Source of the DNA: a virus
Direction: 5' to 3' (one strand)
Length of the DNA stretch: 33,817 bases
Virus record (IMG/VR): IMGVR_UViG_3300044301_004261
Coordinates: 1-33,817 of that record
Positions 31,831 to 33,817 of the stretch are shown here, piece after piece (the first letter of the stretch is position 1; every line of letters starts with the position of its first letter). Under the pieces are notes generated by a model. That model saw only the letters and a list, made by a program, of their open reading frames with translations. It was not told where the DNA came from and did no database searches. The position numbers were made by a program, and so were the translations under genes.

Positions 31831-33817
31831 TTATTCCTTTTTCTTCGGTCGTTCACGCGGAGTACCCTTACGCTCTGCACGAGAAGTACCCTCAGGTACT
31901 TTACTTGACGCACCAGGAACGCTCGGAGTCCGCGTACCTCGAACACGACCAGGTTCAAGCTGAGCCCGCTGCTGCAACTCAGCCAAACGGCGCATATCTT
32001 CTTTCAGCATTTCTAATTCCTCAGGATCACCAAACCGACTCTGCTCGATCATTTGTTGGATCTCAGCCTCAGACGGTCCCTCAATATCGTCAATGCTACG
32101 ACCGCCTTCTCGACGCTGGATAAATTCAGCCATCTTTTGGCGCGTGTCGGCATTATCAGCAAAGATTTGCTCGGCATGAGCGCGACTTATCTCAAGATCA
32201 CCAGAAATTATCGCAGCCTCTTGCTCACCCATTCTTTGAAGCTTTATCAACTGGTCTCTATAAACAGATTTAGGTAACTTTCCTTGGACTTCACCATACA
32301 ACTTATCCTGCATTTCATTGATGTATCGGTTGGTTAATTTTGAATCACCGCCCCAACCTTCGTCAAGAACGCTATATCTTCCGCCGCCGGATGGGGTCTT
32401 GGTATAAACCATCGTATCGTGAGTTAAAGGGCGACCAAATTCATCATATACATTGTCGTCGAAAGGACTTGGTCCAGAAATACGTCCCTCGGCTACAAGT
32501 TCATCAACAGCCTTATAAAGATCTTGGTCAAAAGGCTGAGAAGGATCTGTGAAAACCTCAGTAAATGAGAACGGACGACCCTCGTCGGCAAATGACATAA
32601 CTAATTTTTTATACTGATCTATTCCGGTGTCTTCAGTAAACTCTGGAACACGACCACCGATTGGGAGACTGCCGGGGATATCAATCTCTTCAAAACCACG
32701 CTCAGACCTTCCTGGGAAATCATCGTATCCATAGGCTACATACTCATCCCGCAACTGACGCAACTCTGTTTCGCTAAGATTGTATTTACCTGAAAATTCT
32801 TCAAGCAGGTATCTGTCTTCGGGAAGAAGCGGACCCAAATCCTCTACAACATTGTGATGACCTTGATTCGACAAACCAAACTTAGGTGACGACAACTCGG
32901 GCTCATAGACACCAAGCCCCTTAGACCTGCGGTATTCTTGTTTAGCAGCCTCATTTGCCTTGAACGCAGCTACTCCACCGCCGCCTGGGGTGCCTCCGCC
33001 CCTCAACTGAGGATTGTTAGCGTAGAATTCTTCCATAATTTCTGTACGACGCTGGTTTATTTGTTGAGCCGACAGAGGACCATCATGCTGACCCATCAAA
33101 TAATCAAGTTCCTGCAACTCATCTAAAGTAGCTTGATCGGGTAAAACACCGCTAGGTTCACTACCGGTTAATTCAAACTGGTCTCGCTCTATAGCAATAC
33201 GTCGCAAGTCTTCCTCGAAATTTTGAAATCTAGAACGACCACCACCGCCTGGGGGCTTGCCGCTAACTGACTCAAAGTCAAAGTCTGTGTCACGATCACC
33301 TAACGACGCCTGATAATCATATGCATGATCGTCTTCGATCTGAGCCAACTCACGACGAATCTGCATGTCGTCTGTGACCTTTCCTTCGTCTACACGCTTC
33401 GCAAGATCGTTCATCTTCTTAGCGGCTTCGTCAGGAATCTCTTCGCCCGCTTCAGCAGCACTCTTCAACCAACCCTTGGACATTGATTTACCCAAAAGCT
33501 GCAAGACTCCAGGCAACAGAATCATTCCACCATACAGAGCAGCCTCACCGTACTTACCCTCTTCGGCAGCATACTTAGCCAGCGCAGCGTCACCCATAGT
33601 CGCGGCAGGCTCCACCATTGACTCAGATGCGCCTGTAGCAAGCTTCTTACGTGCTTCACGGTCACCAGAGGCAACCTTACCCACAAACTCTTTTGAGCCC
33701 TCAGGGTCGGCATACATAGCAGCTTTAGCCCGTGGAACAGTCAGGGCTGCATCAACGGCAAACTCACCTACACCCTTAGCCATTCCAGGCAAAACTTCGG
33801 CCTCCTTAAACATTTCC
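31831..33817 (-). CDS. C-terminal part of a large virion-like protein, partial
   Basis: The frame stays open at the right edge; the ATG at 33813 may be internal, so only the last 660 or so residues are seen. It starts in an Ala-rich helical region (VDAALTVPRAKAAMYADPEG) with a hydrophobic helix near residue 95-115 (YGEAALYGGMILLPGVLQLL). Gly-rich joints (KPPGGGGRSR, GGTPGGGGVAAF) separate charged modules. Around 400-445, SFADEGRPFSFTEVF, then LYKAVDELVAEGRISG followed by MVYTK looks like a winged-helix fold. The end is a coiled-coil (DDIEGPSEAEIQQMIEQSRF, EELEMLKEDMRRLAELQQRA) and a basic Arg/Lys-rich tail. It resembles modular 'polyvalent' or internal virion proteins. Function unassigned. 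Confidence 0.5.
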   Translation of the reverse strand, partial: EMFKEAEVLPGMAKGVGEFAVDAALTVPRAKAAMYADPEGSKEFVGKVASGDREARKKLATGASESMVEPAATMGDAALAKYAAEEGKYGEAALYGGMILLPGVLQLLGKSMSKGWLKSAAEAGEEIPDEAAKKMNDLAKRVDEGKVTDDMQIRRELAQIEDDHAYDYQASLGDRDTDFDFESVSGKPPGGGGRSRFQNFEEDLRRIAIERDQFELTGSEPSGVLPDQATLDELQELDYLMGQHDGPLSAQQINQRRTEIMEEFYANNPQLRGGGTPGGGGVAAFKANEAAKQEYRRSKGLGVYEPELSSPKFGLSNQGHHNVVEDLGPLLPEDRYLLEEFSGKYNLSETELRQLRDEYVAYGYDDFPGRSERGFEEIDIPGSLPIGGRVPEFTEDTGIDQYKKLVMSFADEGRPFSFTEVFTDPSQPFDQDLYKAVDELVAEGRISGPSPFDDNVYDEFGRPLTHDTMVYTKTPSGGGRYSVLDEGWGGDSKLTNRYINEMQDKLYGEVQGKLPKSVYRDQLIKLQRMGEQEAAIISGDLEISRAHAEQIFADNADTRQKMAEFIQRREGGRSIDDIEGPSEAEIQQMIEQSRFGDPEELEMLKEDMRRLAELQQRAQLEPGRVRGTRTPSVPGASSKVPEGTSRAERKGTPRERPKKKE

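Overview
The window looks like about 34 kb of the virion-assembly half of a tailed double-stranded DNA bacteriophage, probably a marine, uncultured one. This rests on a large terminase, a portal, an acidic scaffold-like protein, an HK97-fold-like major capsid protein, a beta-propeller tail protein, giant virion proteins and a tail fibre of the 'SGEIEA-SLDISGDAD' type that I associate with marine and pelagic phages. The tail set fits a podovirus-like (short-tailed) particle best: I see an adaptor-like and a nozzle-like protein plus three consecutive candidate internal (ejection) proteins, and no sheath, tail-tube or ordinary tape-measure gene. No replication, lysis, integration, tRNA or CRISPR element was seen. 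The host cannot be read from the sequence.

Layout. Two blocks diverge from a 209-base control region at 24591-24799. Rightward (+), 24800-30927: terminase large subunit, a 71-aa helical protein, portal, a 55-aa small gene, a zinc-ribbon protein, an 86-aa protein, an acidic 167-aa protein and the scaffold-like protein. The block ends in a strong bidirectional terminator at 30930-30970. Leftward (-), from 24590 to 1: major capsid, two paralogous decoration-like proteins, adaptor-like protein, a small protein, beta-propeller nozzle-like protein, two related appendage-like proteins, a membrane protein, a 953-aa coiled-coil protein, two small proteins, a 2414-aa giant protein, a 151-aa protein, and a tail fibre that runs off the left edge. 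Right of the terminator, also leftward, are a third decoration-like gene (30982-31662) with its own apparent promoter, and the C-terminal part of a large protein that runs off the right edge.

How the genes work together. Terminase and portal package DNA into a shell built from the capsid and scaffold proteins and reinforced by decoration proteins. The adaptor and nozzle proteins form a short tail. The 246-, 953- and 2414-aa proteins are inferred to be stored in the head and ejected into the cell. The 2414-aa protein carries an embedded GNAT acetyltransferase-like domain, the most interesting coding observation here. The scaffold-like gene and the capsid gene lie on opposite strands, so their ratio must be set by separate promoters.

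Regulation. Most leftward genes are packed with gaps of a few bases, and Shine-Dalgarno (SD) sites often overlap the previous stop codon. The exception is the decoration/adaptor region. There the same 14-base sequence follows the stop of each decoration paralogue and is followed by a hairpin: once a terminator, once a set of mutually exclusive hairpins that can mask the SD site of the TTG-started adaptor gene.
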